Positions 1 to 5,752 of a stretch of DNA of 9,433 nt are shown here, one piece after another. Positions within the stretch are counted from its first letter, which is position 1; each line of letters opens with the position of its first letter. Origin of the DNA: Clostridiaceae bacterium (GTDB lineage Bacteria; Bacillota_A; Clostridia; Clostridiales; Clostridiaceae). Location of the stretch: NCBI GenBank assembly GCA_029256485.1, contig JAQSXU010000125.1:1-9433 (forward strand), given 5' to 3'. Below the pieces are notes generated by a model. The model searched no databases. It was not told the origin of the DNA and saw only the letters and a list, made by a program, of their open reading frames with translations. The position numbers and the translations under genes were made by a program.

Positions 1-39
1 AAATACAGAACTCGGCTTATAGATTTGCTCGCACCAGAT
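1..39 (+). ncRNA. rnpB: 3' end of RNase P RNA (partial, host gene)
   Basis: Bases 5-20 (ACAGAACTCGGCTTAT) match conserved region V of bacterial RNase P RNA, the ACAGAAnnnGGCUUA element near the 3' end that forms one strand of the P4 catalytic helix. E. coli M1 RNA ends with the very similar ACAGAACCCGGCUUAU about 30 bases from its 3' terminus; here a terminator hairpin starts about 35 bases after the element begins, the right geometry. RNase P RNA is the catalytic subunit that trims the 5' leader from pre-tRNAs. Only the tail is in the window, so neither the P1 partner strand nor the exact mature end can be checked. The gene belongs to the host, directly beside the phage integrase. The match was recognised by eye from the conserved element. 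Confidence 0.72.
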
Positions 40-69
40 AAACACTAGGTTTTATACCTGGTGTTTTTT
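40..69 (+). terminator. Rho-independent terminator after rnpB
   Basis: Arms AAACACTAGG (40-49) and CCTGGTGTTT (57-66) pair over ten positions, one of them a G-T wobble, around the loop TTTTATA, and the plus strand continues into a T run (64-69). Orientation fits termination of the rnpB transcript. Read on the minus strand the hairpin lacks a good T tail. The last codons and stop of the integrase lie inside the hairpin, so the terminator in its present form is probably shared with the phage attachment sequence. Confidence 0.75.
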
Positions 70-1236
70 ATTTGCCACCGATTTGCCACCCTTCTTATTT
101 AAAATTTTAGAAAGCTTATCCGTAGCTTTCTTCTGCATTTCTTTATTAACATGACTATAAATATTTAACGTTGTATTAATATCTCTATGGCCAAGTCTAT
201 TTTGTACAGTTTTAAAGTCTATTCCTTGAGATATTAATAAAGTAGCATTTGTATGTCTAAGGTCGTGAAATCTAATATCTTTATTTATTCCTGCTTTTTT
301 AAGAGTTTTCTTTAATTTATTTAAATAATACATTGGATGAATATACTTCCCGTTTTGCCATACCATAACTAAATCATAATCCTTACCTTCAAATGTATTC
401 ACCTCGTAAAACTCACCATAATCTTTTTTATTTTCTTCTTTTTTATCATATAATATTTTTAATAAGTCTAGAATTTCATTTGATACATAAATTGATCTAT
501 TACTTTCATCAGTTTTAGGGGTAGAAATAAGGACATGACCATTTGAATATATTAGGTTATTACGTATATTAATTAAATTTTCTTTGAAATCAATATCTTT
601 CCATTCAAGTCCACCAAGCTCCCCACGTCTAAGACCTAATTCTATAGTTATTTTAAATCCAATGTAAAACATATAATCATATATATTATTTAAATCCAAC
701 GCATTTAATACTAGTTTAATTTCTTCAATTTCTAAAGTATCAGGAGTAAATTTATCACGTTTTGGTCTTTCAATATATTTACAAGGATTATCTTTAATTA
801 TTTTAAGCTTAACAGCTCTAGTCATAATTGTATTAATAATGGTATATATAGCTTGTAATGTAGCTCCACTAATATTTTCTTTATTTTTTAATAATAATTG
901 TTCAATATGATATGCTTGAATATCTACAATACTCATGCCGCCTATTGTAGTAAGATATTTATTAATTAATTCCTTGTATCTATTATAAGTTGAAATCTTA
1001 CGCATTTTATTAACATAATTATTTAACCAATCCATTGAAAATTCCATAAAAGTAGTTGCTTTAGGTTGTAAGTATCCACCGTTTTCATATTCATACATGG
1101 CATTTCTTAAAGCTGTTTCAGCCTCTGGTTTGGTCCTATAACCACCTTTTTCTTTCTTTTTTCTTTTCCCATCAATTATTCCAATATCAAAATAATAAGA
1201 CCAAGTTTTACCTCTTTTTCTAACTCCACCTTGCAT
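52..1236 (-). CDS. int: Tyrosine site-specific recombinase (phage integrase)
   Basis: Catalyses integration of the phage genome into the host chromosome and, with an excisionase, its removal. The 394-aa length is normal for phage integrases with an arm-binding domain. Residues 3-45 form an AP2-like arm-type DNA-binding domain rich in Lys/Arg with the GVRKRGKTW start; about 62-165 is the SAM-like core-binding domain; about 170-375 is the catalytic domain. The full active site is visible: R203 in GLRRGEL, K241 in STPKTDESNR, H324 and R327 in HDLRHTNATLL, H350 in RLGHRD and the nucleophile Y360 in TLNIYSHV. The ATG start has AGGAGG seven bases upstream. Its stop lies in the terminator of the neighbouring rnpB end, marking the attachment site. 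It is separated from the lysogeny operon by a 315-base gene-free region full of heptamer repeats that may control it. It looks intact. Confidence 0.96.
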   Translation of the reverse strand: MQGGVRKRGKTWSYYFDIGIIDGKRKKKEKGGYRTKPEAETALRNAMYEYENGGYLQPKATTFMEFSMDWLNNYVNKMRKISTYNRYKELINKYLTTIGGMSIVDIQAYHIEQLLLKNKENISGATLQAIYTIINTIMTRAVKLKIIKDNPCKYIERPKRDKFTPDTLEIEEIKLVLNALDLNNIYDYMFYIGFKITIELGLRRGELGGLEWKDIDFKENLINIRNNLIYSNGHVLISTPKTDESNRSIYVSNEILDLLKILYDKKEENKKDYGEFYEVNTFEGKDYDLVMVWQNGKYIHPMYYLNKLKKTLKKAGINKDIRFHDLRHTNATLLISQGIDFKTVQNRLGHRDINTTLNIYSHVNKEMQKKATDKLSKILNKKGGKSVANKKHQV

Positions 1237-1263
1237 AGTAATCCTCCTAAAAATATGATTTTC

Positions 1264-1293
1264 TGTTACAAAGTTAAGAACAACTTTGTAACA
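1264..1293. repeat. Perfect 12-bp inverted repeat upstream of integrase
   Basis: TGTTACAAAGTT (1264-1275) and AACTTTGTAACA (1282-1293) are perfect reverse complements around a six-base spacer, about 30-60 bases upstream of the integrase start codon. Neither strand continues into a T run, so it is not an obvious terminator. The same 12-mer AACTTTGTAACA recurs at 1433-1444. A dimeric-protein operator controlling int is the simplest reading; a leader hairpin in the int mRNA is an alternative. Confidence 0.6.
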
Positions 1294-1296
1294 TTT

Positions 1297-1320
1297 AAAA
1301 ATGGCTTAATCAAGGCCTTT
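1297..1320 (-). terminator. Weak candidate terminator of the lysogeny operon
   Basis: On the minus strand a GGC-TT/AA-GCC stem with one bulged base and the loop GATT is followed by ATTTTT. It lies downstream of the repressor-metallopeptidase genes and upstream of int, a sensible place to end that transcript. The stem is short and imperfect, so this is tentative. Confidence 0.25.
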
Positions 1321-1466
1321 TGAAGTAATATTTATTACAAAATTATGTTACAAATATATATAATTTCTTTATATATAATATATATTTGTATTTTGAAAAG
1401 TATTTTTATTAATAAAGAAATTAAAATTCTGTAACTTTGTAACAGATATACCCTAAAATAAACAGC

Positions 1467-1541
1467 ATCAATGCTTTAGATATGTTACAGAATCATAAAA
1501 TGTTTGTAACAATTAGTATAAATTAGTATTAAAGCATTGAT
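1467..1541. repeat. Widely spaced 12-bp inverted repeat
   Basis: ATCAATGCTTTA (1467-1478) is the perfect reverse complement of TAAAGCATTGAT (1530-1541), 51 bases apart. Two heptamers in opposite orientation (TGTTACA at 1483 and TGTAACA at 1505) lie nested between the arms, so the segment is an extended interrupted palindrome. It could be a looping or multi-protein binding site downstream of the metallopeptidase genes. No function is evident from sequence alone. Confidence 0.5.
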
Positions 1542-1551
1542 ATTATGGTAA

Positions 1552-1995
1552 TTAATCTGTAACATTATCAAATAACTTTAATGGTAGATCTAAAGAGCAA
1601 GCAATTTGTTCTATTGTAAATCCTTCAAATTCAATAGACTCGAGTTCTAAATTCAATAGTTTAATGGCAAAATAATTAGCTTGTTTTTCTAGTTTTCCTT
1701 GATTAATCAAATTTTTATTAAATGCCGCAGAATAAACATCAGTATGTAATAAAGCGTGACCTAATTCATGTGACAATACAAACTTTTCATATGATAAATT
1801 TAAATTATTCTTTAAAAGAACTGTTTCATTTCCAAAATAATCTCTATAATAAAATGCTTCATTTCCTTTAAGTAAAGTATGATCTGAATTTAATCTAATT
1901 ATTTCTATTTTTAAATAATCATATAATTCATAAATATTATTTGTATCGTAAGTTTCTTTTAAACCAATAAGTATGTTATTTATCCAAGAGTACAT
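1552..1995 (-). CDS. ImmA/IrrE-family zinc metallopeptidase (second, operon-distal copy)
   Basis: A 147-aa soluble protein of the ImmA/IrrE family. The zincin motif HELGH is at 76-80 within LSHELGHALLHTD, giving two His ligands and the catalytic Glu77; the third ligand is probably E103 in the ExxAN motif (EKQANYFA). In ICEBs1 and many phages ImmA cleaves the XRE repressor encoded beside it, triggering induction. This is the last gene of the repressor operon, 23 bases after a second family member with the same motifs but otherwise quite different sequence. The ATG has a GGGGTGAT ribosome binding site just upstream. The last codons contain a TGTAACA heptamer of the downstream regulatory cluster. 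Which of the two copies acts on the repressor cannot be told from sequence. Confidence 0.88.
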   Translation of the reverse strand: MYSWINNILIGLKETYDTNNIYELYDYLKIEIIRLNSDHTLLKGNEAFYYRDYFGNETVLLKNNLNLSYEKFVLSHELGHALLHTDVYSAAFNKNLINQGKLEKQANYFAIKLLNLELESIEFEGFTIEQIACSLDLPLKLFDNVTD

Positions 1996-2018
1996 CCCAT
2001 CACCCCATTATAATTATG

Positions 2019-2435
2019 CTAAGAAATAAGTTTAATATTATAATTCAGCAATTCTTTTAACATATAATTATCCATAGCTTTTATATTATAATTTAAATTT
2101 TCTTGTTCAAATAATAAAGATACCGCAAATAAATTAGCTTCATATTCTTCAGAACCATTGTGATTATCGCCAAATTCATTAATTAATTTATCATTATGTA
2201 ATAAAACATGGCCAAGCTCATGAGCGCATAATACTTGTTGAGATTTTAATGTAAAATGTGTATTTAGATTAATAACTGGTAATACTCCAACTTTTAAAGT
2301 GTAAGCTGGATAGATATTTGGCTTTAAATTTGTGTAATGAATTGGTATTCCCATTTGATTACATATTCTTATTGGATCACGATCATATTTTCGCTTTATT
2401 CCATTAGCCAAATCTATAATCTCATCAACTGTCAT
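2019..2435 (-). CDS. ImmA/IrrE-family zinc metallopeptidase (first copy)
   Basis: A 138-aa protein with the zinc-binding HELGH at 72-76 in CAHELGHVLLHND and the third-ligand motif ExxAN at 97-101 (EYEANLFA), the signature of the ImmA/IrrE family. Known members cleave a partner XRE repressor to switch on a mobile element. It sits 34 bases downstream of the repressor gene, the classic repressor-ImmA pairing, and is followed by a second paralogue. The ATG start has a GGGGG-type ribosome binding site six bases upstream. N-terminal residues 1-60 look like the usual alpha/beta lead-in region of this family. The catalytic residues are intact, so it should be active unless regulated. Confidence 0.88.
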   Translation of the reverse strand: MTVDEIIDLANGIKRKYDRDPIRICNQMGIPIHYTNLKPNIYPAYTLKVGVLPVINLNTHFTLKSQQVLCAHELGHVLLHNDKLINEFGDNHNGSEEYEANLFAVSLLFEQENLNYNIKAMDNYMLKELLNYNIKLIS

Positions 2436-2469
2436 AAAGTACCCCCATTTTTTATCTTTAATTTAGTAA

Positions 2470-2910
2470 TTATTTATTATATTTAGGACTTAACATTTTA
2501 ATTATTTTCAATAATTCATTGGCAAATTCAATAATATCTTCATTGCTCATTTTATTAGCATCAAATCCTCCAAAACCCATTATTGCAGGTTGTTTTAATA
2601 TGAACTGCATAGCAGCTTCAGGAGTTTTAAATTCTCCGGTTTCATATAATGCAGATTCCTCTTTTAGTTGGTCAGAATTTTTATTCCATTCATTTAATTT
2701 CTCTTCTGATATGGGTTCAGATTTCATTACTTCATGAATTGTCACACCTAGAGCATCCGCAAGTTTTTCTAATGTGTTGACTGTTGGGTTCTCTTTTTCA
2801 CCTCTTTCTAATGCACTAATATAACTAGCATTAACTCCACTTAATCTACTTAACTCATTAACACCTAAACCTTTATTTTCTCTAATTCTTTTAATGTTCT
2901 CACCGAACAC
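2470..2910 (-). CDS. XRE-family phage repressor
   Basis: About 146 aa with an N-terminal XRE helix-turn-helix: FGENIKRIRENKGLGVNELS, then SGVNASYISALERGEKENP and the hydrophobic fifth helix (residues about 2-60). The C-terminal part, about 60-146, is helical with no LexA/CI-type Ser-Lys protease signature, so it should not self-cleave; the ImmA-type genes next door fit regulated proteolysis instead. The frame could open at GTG 2919, but that codon abuts the ribosome binding site AAGGAG, whereas GTG 2908-2910 sits eight bases after it and gives the usual repressor beginning MFGENIK, so I chose the latter. It is the first gene of a three-gene leftward operon with a strong promoter (2963-2990) overlapped by palindromic operators. 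It is the probable lysogeny master regulator and likely binds those operators, repressing itself and the rightward genes. Confidence 0.92.
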   Translation of the reverse strand: MFGENIKRIRENKGLGVNELSRLSGVNASYISALERGEKENPTVNTLEKLADALGVTIHEVMKSEPISEEKLNEWNKNSDQLKEESALYETGEFKTPEAAMQFILKQPAIMGFGGFDANKMSNEDIIEFANELLKIIKMLSPKYNK

Positions 2911-2962
2911 ATTAATCACTCCTTATTTAAAATTATAAATATAGTATATCCTATAAGAATAT

Positions 2963-2990
2963 ATTATATTCTATCAGTACACAAAGTCAA
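2963..2990 (-). promoter_or_regulatory. Leftward repressor promoter
   Basis: Read on the minus strand there is TTGACT (2985-2990) and TATAAT (2963-2968) separated by 16 bases, a near-consensus SigA promoter. Transcription would begin near 2956, about 45 bases before the repressor start. One 15-bp operator (2967-2981) fills the spacer and another (2947-2961) covers the start point, so bound repressor would shut off its own promoter. Confidence 0.78.
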
Positions 2991-3025
2991 TAGAAAATTA
3001 AAGATAAATTATGCTATATGCCGAC

Positions 3026-3056
3026 AGGACACGATAAATTTCTCTAATCGTGTCCT
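3026..3056. repeat. Perfect 10-bp inverted repeat at the centre of the switch
   Basis: AGGACACGAT (3026-3035) and ATCGTGTCCT (3047-3056) are exact reverse complements around 11 bases. The arms overlap the two inner operators, so the repeat partly reflects those sites placed in opposite orientation, but the shared ACGAT/ATCGT bases extend beyond the operator consensus. Confidence 0.6.
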
Positions 3057-3072
3057 ATGAGAATTTATGAGC

Positions 3073-3100
3073 TTGCTATGTACTGATAGAACATGATAAT
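3073..3100 (+). promoter_or_regulatory. Rightward early promoter
   Basis: TTGCTA (3073-3078) and GATAAT (3095-3100) are 16 bases apart, placing the transcription start near 3107 and just before the ribosome binding site of the Cro-like gene. An operator (3079-3093) fills the spacer and another (3102-3116) covers the start, a mirror image of the leftward promoter. It probably drives the whole plus-strand early operon. Confidence 0.65.
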
Positions 3101-3135
3101 ATGTACTCACAGGATACAAAGGAGGTGAAAAACAA

Positions 3136-3351
3136 TTGAATAGGATTAAAGAAATTAGAGAAAAGAGAAAATTAAGTATTTATAAAATAGCTGAGTTAAC
3201 AGGATTAACTCCAAGTTATATTAGTAATTTAGAAAATGGGCATAAAAATAATCCAACAAAAGAAGTTATGGAAAATATTTCAGAAGCACTTGAACAAACA
3301 GTTCCTGACATATTTTATCCAGATGAGGATGTGAAATTAAAAAATGAATAA
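3136..3351 (+). CDS. Cro-like XRE-family regulator
   Basis: A 71-aa protein that is almost entirely one XRE helix-turn-helix domain (residues 2-60; IAELTGLTPSYISNLENGHK is the core), followed by a short acidic tail. Its size and position as the first rightward gene, divergent from the repressor, match the Cro-type antirepressor of temperate phages. It starts with TTG preceded by the strong AAGGAGG (3119-3125), ten bases away. It probably binds some or all of the six operators and favours the lytic state or limits early transcription; this role is inferred from position. Confidence 0.85.
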   Translation: MNRIKEIREKRKLSIYKIAELTGLTPSYISNLENGHKNNPTKEVMENISEALEQTVPDIFYPDEDVKLKNE

Positions 3352-3383
3352 GTTAATAAAAACTTTATTGGCAGGTGAATGAA

Positions 3384-3590
3384 ATGGAAGATTATTTATT
3401 AAGTGTATCTGAAGTAGCTGAAAGATTAAAAACAAATAGGAATTTTGTTTACAAGCTATTAGATAAAGGAATTTTAAAATGTTTAGTAATGGGTAGTAAA
3501 AAAATTAGAAATTCAGAGATCAATAGATTCTTATCTGAATATGAAGGCAAGGACTTAACAGATTTAAGCAATATTAAAGAGGTGATTTAA
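3384..3590 (+). CDS. Excisionase-family helix-turn-helix protein
   Basis: A 68-aa protein of the excisionase/MerR-like HTH_17 type: LLSVSEVAERLKTNRNFVYKLL (two helices), a short beta wing KCLVMGSKKIRNSEINRFL, then an acidic tail. Such proteins bend DNA at attachment sites as excision factors or act as small regulators. A GTG at 3375 is in frame but lies inside the ribosome binding site AGGTGA, so ATG 3384 is the likely start. The stop codon overlaps the next start (TAATG), implying coupled translation. Its place in the rightward operon, away from int, would limit excision to induced cells; whether it is the true excisionase or a regulator is open. Confidence 0.75.
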   Translation: MEDYLLSVSEVAERLKTNRNFVYKLLDKGILKCLVMGSKKIRNSEINRFLSEYEGKDLTDLSNIKEVI

Positions 3591-3736
3591 TGGCAAACAG
3601 ATTAAAAAGGAAAGAAAGGGAGCTGCTTAAAAAGCTTAGCTATGATCCTAAATACTTTGTAAGACTTAGCAAATCTGCAGAGGCATATGAGTTCTTAGAA
3701 ACTCAAACAGGAAAGATATTAACGGTTAGGAGGTAA
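3590..3736 (+). CDS. Small basic phage protein, 48 aa
   Basis: An ORF of 48 codons starting at an ATG that overlaps the previous stop (TAATG), with GAGGTGAT five bases upstream. The protein is strongly basic at the N terminus (NRLKRKERELLKKL) and ends TGKILTVRR; a middle segment YFVRLSKSAEAYEFLE could form one helix-strand unit. It resembles in layout the very small early proteins of clostridial phages, but I do not recognise a named family with confidence. Its last codons include the AGGAGG that serves the next gene. Confidence 0.65.
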   Translation: MANRLKRKERELLKKLSYDPKYFVRLSKSAEAYEFLETQTGKILTVRR

Positions 3737-3741
3737 TGATA

Positions 3742-3927
3742 ATGTTAAAGGCTCTCTTGGAAAATAAAATAGGACAAACTATTTCAGATTCAGAGTTTGC
3801 AATTATATGTGAAATAGTTACGGATGATATTAAATTCAATAGAGTGAGCTTTAAAAAACATACAAATTTATTATATATTTTGGGGATAGGTGAAAGGAGT
3901 GTGACCATATTTAAAAAATGTGCCTAG
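3742..3927 (+). CDS. Hypothetical protein, 61 aa
   Basis: The frame opens at ATG 3736, overlapping the previous stop, but that codon is only two bases from AGGAGG (3728-3733); ATG 3742 has the proper eight-base spacing, so I take it as the start. The sequence (MLKALLENKIGQTISDSEFA at the front) is a mixed helical/strand protein with no motif that I recognise, no transmembrane segment and no Cys cluster. It is part of the tightly packed early operon. An opposite-strand frame over the same bases is a shadow. Confidence 0.6.
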   Translation: MLKALLENKIGQTISDSEFAIICEIVTDDIKFNRVSFKKHTNLLYILGIGERSVTIFKKCA

Positions 3928-3944
3928 TGAGAGGAGGTGAGACT

Positions 3945-4076
3945 TTGGAAGAAAAGCTAAAGAAAATTATTAAACTTTGTTATAAAGGCTACGGTGTATC
4001 TGAGGCATTAAGGATGGTGAGAAATGAGACTATACAAACATCAGGAAATAGCATTAAAGCAAACAGAAGATTTTAA
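3945..4076 (+). CDS. Small protein, 43 aa, overlapping the helicase gene
   Basis: A strong ribosome binding site (GAGGAGGTGA, 3931-3940) is followed after four bases by TTG, opening 43 codons that begin MEEKLKKIIKLCYKGYGVSE. No other frame uses that ribosome site. The N-terminal half looks like a helix-turn-helix-like pair of helices (KLCYKGYGVSEALRMV). The gene runs 53 bases into the helicase gene in another frame, so it may serve mainly to bring ribosomes to the helicase start. No family recognised. Confidence 0.55.
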   Translation: MEEKLKKIIKLCYKGYGVSEALRMVRNETIQTSGNSIKANRRF

Positions 4077-5253
4077 CAGAGTTGCCTATTACTTGGATAT
4101 GGGGCTTGGAAAAACTTATGTAGGATCAGAAAAATTAAAAGAGCTCAATACCAATGTAAATTTGATAATCTGCCAAAAATCAAAATTACAAGATTGGTAT
4201 GAGCACATGAAAACATTCTACCCTGATTATAACACTTTTATTTATAACAAGCTAATAGAAGTGCCAAATAAAGCAGTTATAATCATAAATTATGATTTAG
4301 TTTGGAGAAGACCGGAACTATTAAAGCTTAGAAATTTTACATTAATGCTTGATGAAAGCTCATGTATTAAAAATGCAAGTTCTAACAGAACAAAATTCAT
4401 TCTTAAATTAAGGCCACAAAATGTAATTCTACTGAGTGGTACACCAGTCGGAGGGAAATATGAAGAGCTGCACACACAATGCAAACTCTTAGGATGGAAC
4501 ATTACTAAAAAGTTATTTTGGGATACTTATATAAGTTACATCAATATAGATATGGGTAACTTCAAGATACCAAAAGTTATTGGATATAAAAATGTAGATA
4601 GGCTTAAAGATAAATTAAGAGAATATGGAGCAATATTTCAAAAGACAGAAGATGTATTTGATTTACCTGAGCAGATAGAACAAACAGTATATGTAGATAA
4701 CACTAAAGAGTACAAGGAGTTTAGGAAAGATAGATTAATCACTATAGAAGGAAAAGAGCTTGTAGGGGATACTTCATTAACTAAGATGCTATATCTTAGG
4801 CAGTTAGCTTCACAGTATAACAAAAATAAATTAGCCGCATTACAGGACCTATTAGAATCTACAGAAGATAGATTAATTATTTTCTATAACTTCAATGAGG
4901 AATTGGAGCAGATTAAAAAGTTATGTAAGGACAAGCCTATATCTGTTATCAATGGTAAAACTAAAGACTTGAAAAATTATGATAAGTATAATAATTCAAT
5001 TACTTTAGTTCAATATCAAGCTGGGGCCATGGGGCTTAACTTACAGAAATCTAATAAGATTATTTACTACAGTTTACCTTTGGCTAGTGAATTATTTGAG
5101 CAAAGTAAAAAACGTACACACCGAATAGGACAAACAAAGACTTGCTTTTATTACTATTTAATAACCACAGGGAGCCTGGAAGAACAAATATTAGACACCT
5201 TGCATTTAAGAAAAGACTATACTAACAAATTATTTGAGGAGAGTGATAACTAA
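4024..5253 (+). CDS. Compact SNF2-type DNA translocase/helicase
   Basis: A 409-aa superfamily 2 ATPase. Motifs in order: motif I DMGLGKT (25-31), motif II DESS (110-113), motif III LSGTP (137-141), motif V GAMGLNL (334-340) and motif VI QSKKRTHRIGQ (360-370); the HRIGQ ending is diagnostic of SNF2 proteins. Both RecA-like lobes are present with little extra, as in the short SNF2 helicases of siphophage replication modules; there is no separate chromatin- or DNA-binding domain. It probably moves along duplex DNA or remodels protein-DNA complexes during phage replication; the exact role is not established here. The ATG is preceded by a modest GGATGGTGA site and lies within the overlapping small gene, suggesting coupling. 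All motifs are intact. Confidence 0.93.
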   Translation: MRLYKHQEIALKQTEDFNRVAYYLDMGLGKTYVGSEKLKELNTNVNLIICQKSKLQDWYEHMKTFYPDYNTFIYNKLIEVPNKAVIIINYDLVWRRPELLKLRNFTLMLDESSCIKNASSNRTKFILKLRPQNVILLSGTPVGGKYEELHTQCKLLGWNITKKLFWDTYISYINIDMGNFKIPKVIGYKNVDRLKDKLREYGAIFQKTEDVFDLPEQIEQTVYVDNTKEYKEFRKDRLITIEGKELVGDTSLTKMLYLRQLASQYNKNKLAALQDLLESTEDRLIIFYNFNEELEQIKKLCKDKPISVINGKTKDLKNYDKYNNSITLVQYQAGAMGLNLQKSNKIIYYSLPLASELFEQSKKRTHRIGQTKTCFYYYLITTGSLEEQILDTLHLRKDYTNKLFEESDN

Positions 5254-5439
5254 ATGGATAACTTGCCAGAAACTTGTTATGAGTATAGACCAGAACAACC
5301 TAAAGCCAAGATAGTAGATACTTGTATAGATTGCGGTGAATTCATATATGAAGGTGAAGAGTACTATGACATTCATGGAATGATTATATGTCAAAGTTGT
5401 ATGGATGATTATAAAAAGGATGGTGAAATAAATGACTAA
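5254..5439 (+). CDS. Small zinc-ribbon-like protein, 61 aa
   Basis: The start codon directly follows the helicase stop, using the GAGGAGAG at 5236-5243. Four cysteines form two CxxC knuckles, C24/C27 in CIDCGEF and C46/C49 in CQSCMDDY, spaced like a treble-clef or LIM-like zinc-binding fold, with acidic residues between them; C8 lies outside. Such small zinc proteins are common in clostridial phage early regions and may bind nucleic acid or partner proteins; no specific role can be assigned. Its last codons overlap the next gene by eight bases. Confidence 0.72.
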   Translation: MDNLPETCYEYRPEQPKAKIVDTCIDCGEFIYEGEEYYDIHGMIICQSCMDDYKKDGEIND

Positions 5440-5752
5440 AGCTGAACAAGACATGTCAGATTTAATGGAAAAAATACTTGATAAAAAAGAATCATTAATC
5501 ATAACTGAAGAGGATTTGAAATCACTTAAAAATCAATTAACAAAGGTTATGGTTGATAATAATAAAGCCAAATATGAGACATATAAAGCTAGTGCAACAA
5601 TAATGAACTTTGACAGAGGTAGTTTAATAAAAGATAAAGTTATATCTACTGTAAATGAAGTAAATAAAGGAACTTTAAAAGGCAAAATTAATATTCCTGA
5701 TTTAATTAATGTAAGCAATATATATTTTGTTTTAGTTAGGTCAAAAGAATAA
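5432..5752 (+). CDS. Hypothetical phage protein, 106 aa
   Basis: Starts at ATG 5432 inside the preceding gene with AAGGATGGTGA upstream, and its stop overlaps the next start (TAATG). The first half is strongly helical and charged (MTKAEQDMSDLMEKILDKKE and the following lysine-rich stretch), the second half is less regular and ends in a hydrophobic strand (IYFVLVRSKE). There are no Cys clusters or membrane segments. I recognise no family. Being wedged between a helicase and a nuclease suggests a replication accessory role, but nothing in the sequence proves that. Confidence 0.68.
   Translation: MTKAEQDMSDLMEKILDKKESLIITEEDLKSLKNQLTKVMVDNNKAKYETYKASATIMNFDRGSLIKDKVISTVNEVNKGTLKGKINIPDLINVSNIYFVLVRSKE

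Larger units (their letters stand above)
1..70. other. Candidate prophage/host junction (attL or attR)
   Basis: A host-type RNA gene end (1-39) plus its terminator (40-69) abuts the 3' end of a tyrosine integrase gene with no gap, which is the usual arrangement where a phage recombines into the 3' end of a conserved RNA gene and leaves it functional. The integrase stop codon (52-54) lies in the terminator loop. The core crossover cannot be delimited because the other prophage end is outside the window; a direct repeat of part of bases 1-70 is expected there. Confidence 0.5.
1264..1564. promoter_or_regulatory. Cluster of TGTTACA/TGTAACA heptamers (gene-free region)
   Basis: This covers the 315-base gap between the integrase and the first metallopeptidase (1237-1551), in which I see no convincing gene. 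TGTTACA lies at 1264, 1346 and 1483, and its complement TGTAACA at 1287, 1438, 1505 and 1558, with a one-mismatch copy at 1430 (TGTAACT). That is seven exact copies in 300 bases, some paired as inverted repeats; the last one lies inside the metallopeptidase reading frame. The clustering and mixed orientation suggest binding sites for a phage DNA-binding protein: the integrase arm-binding domain, an excisionase, or a regulator of int. The attachment core appears to be at the other end of int, which makes a regulatory role at least as likely as an arm-site role. No int promoter can be assigned with confidence here. Confidence 0.55.
2947..3116. promoter_or_regulatory. Six-copy palindromic operator array of the lysis/lysogeny switch
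   Basis: Six 15-bp sites fit the palindrome TRTNCTNNNAGNAYA with small deviations: 2947-2961, 2967-2981, 3017-3031, 3051-3065, 3079-3093 and 3102-3116. The site at 3079-3093 (TGTACTGATAGAACA) is fully palindromic; 2969-2981 and 3079-3091 are exact 13-bp inverted copies. Three sites lie on each side of a centre at about 3041. On each side one site sits in the promoter spacer, one covers the transcription start and one lies upstream of the -35 box. This is what a repressor/Cro pair would bind; the protein assignment is inference. Confidence 0.72.

Noticed and set aside
1..48. An open frame across the first 48 bases ending in TAG, which could be the C terminus of a host protein
   Set aside because: The codons are unlike the rest of the AT-rich window (CGG, CTC, CAC), and the same bases match RNase P RNA conserved region V with a terminator at the right distance, which explains them better.
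1264..1293. The 12-bp inverted repeat as a rho-independent terminator
   Set aside because: The stem is AT-rich and neither strand runs into a T tract immediately after it.
1264..1564. CRISPR array or phage replication origin made of the heptamer repeats
   Set aside because: The repeats are only 7-12 bases, irregularly spaced and in both orientations, with no DnaA-box or initiator gene nearby, so neither a CRISPR nor an iteron origin fits.
2519..2737. Plus-strand frame of 72 codons opposite the repressor
   Set aside because: It lies wholly inside the repressor gene, has no credible ribosome site and its Ser/Asn/Ile-rich product looks like an antisense shadow.
5230..5502. Minus-strand frame of 90 codons that looks like a membrane protein
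   Set aside because: The apparent hydrophobicity comes from reading acidic/lysine codons backwards; it overlaps three plus-strand gene ends with good starts and has no promoter or ribosome site.
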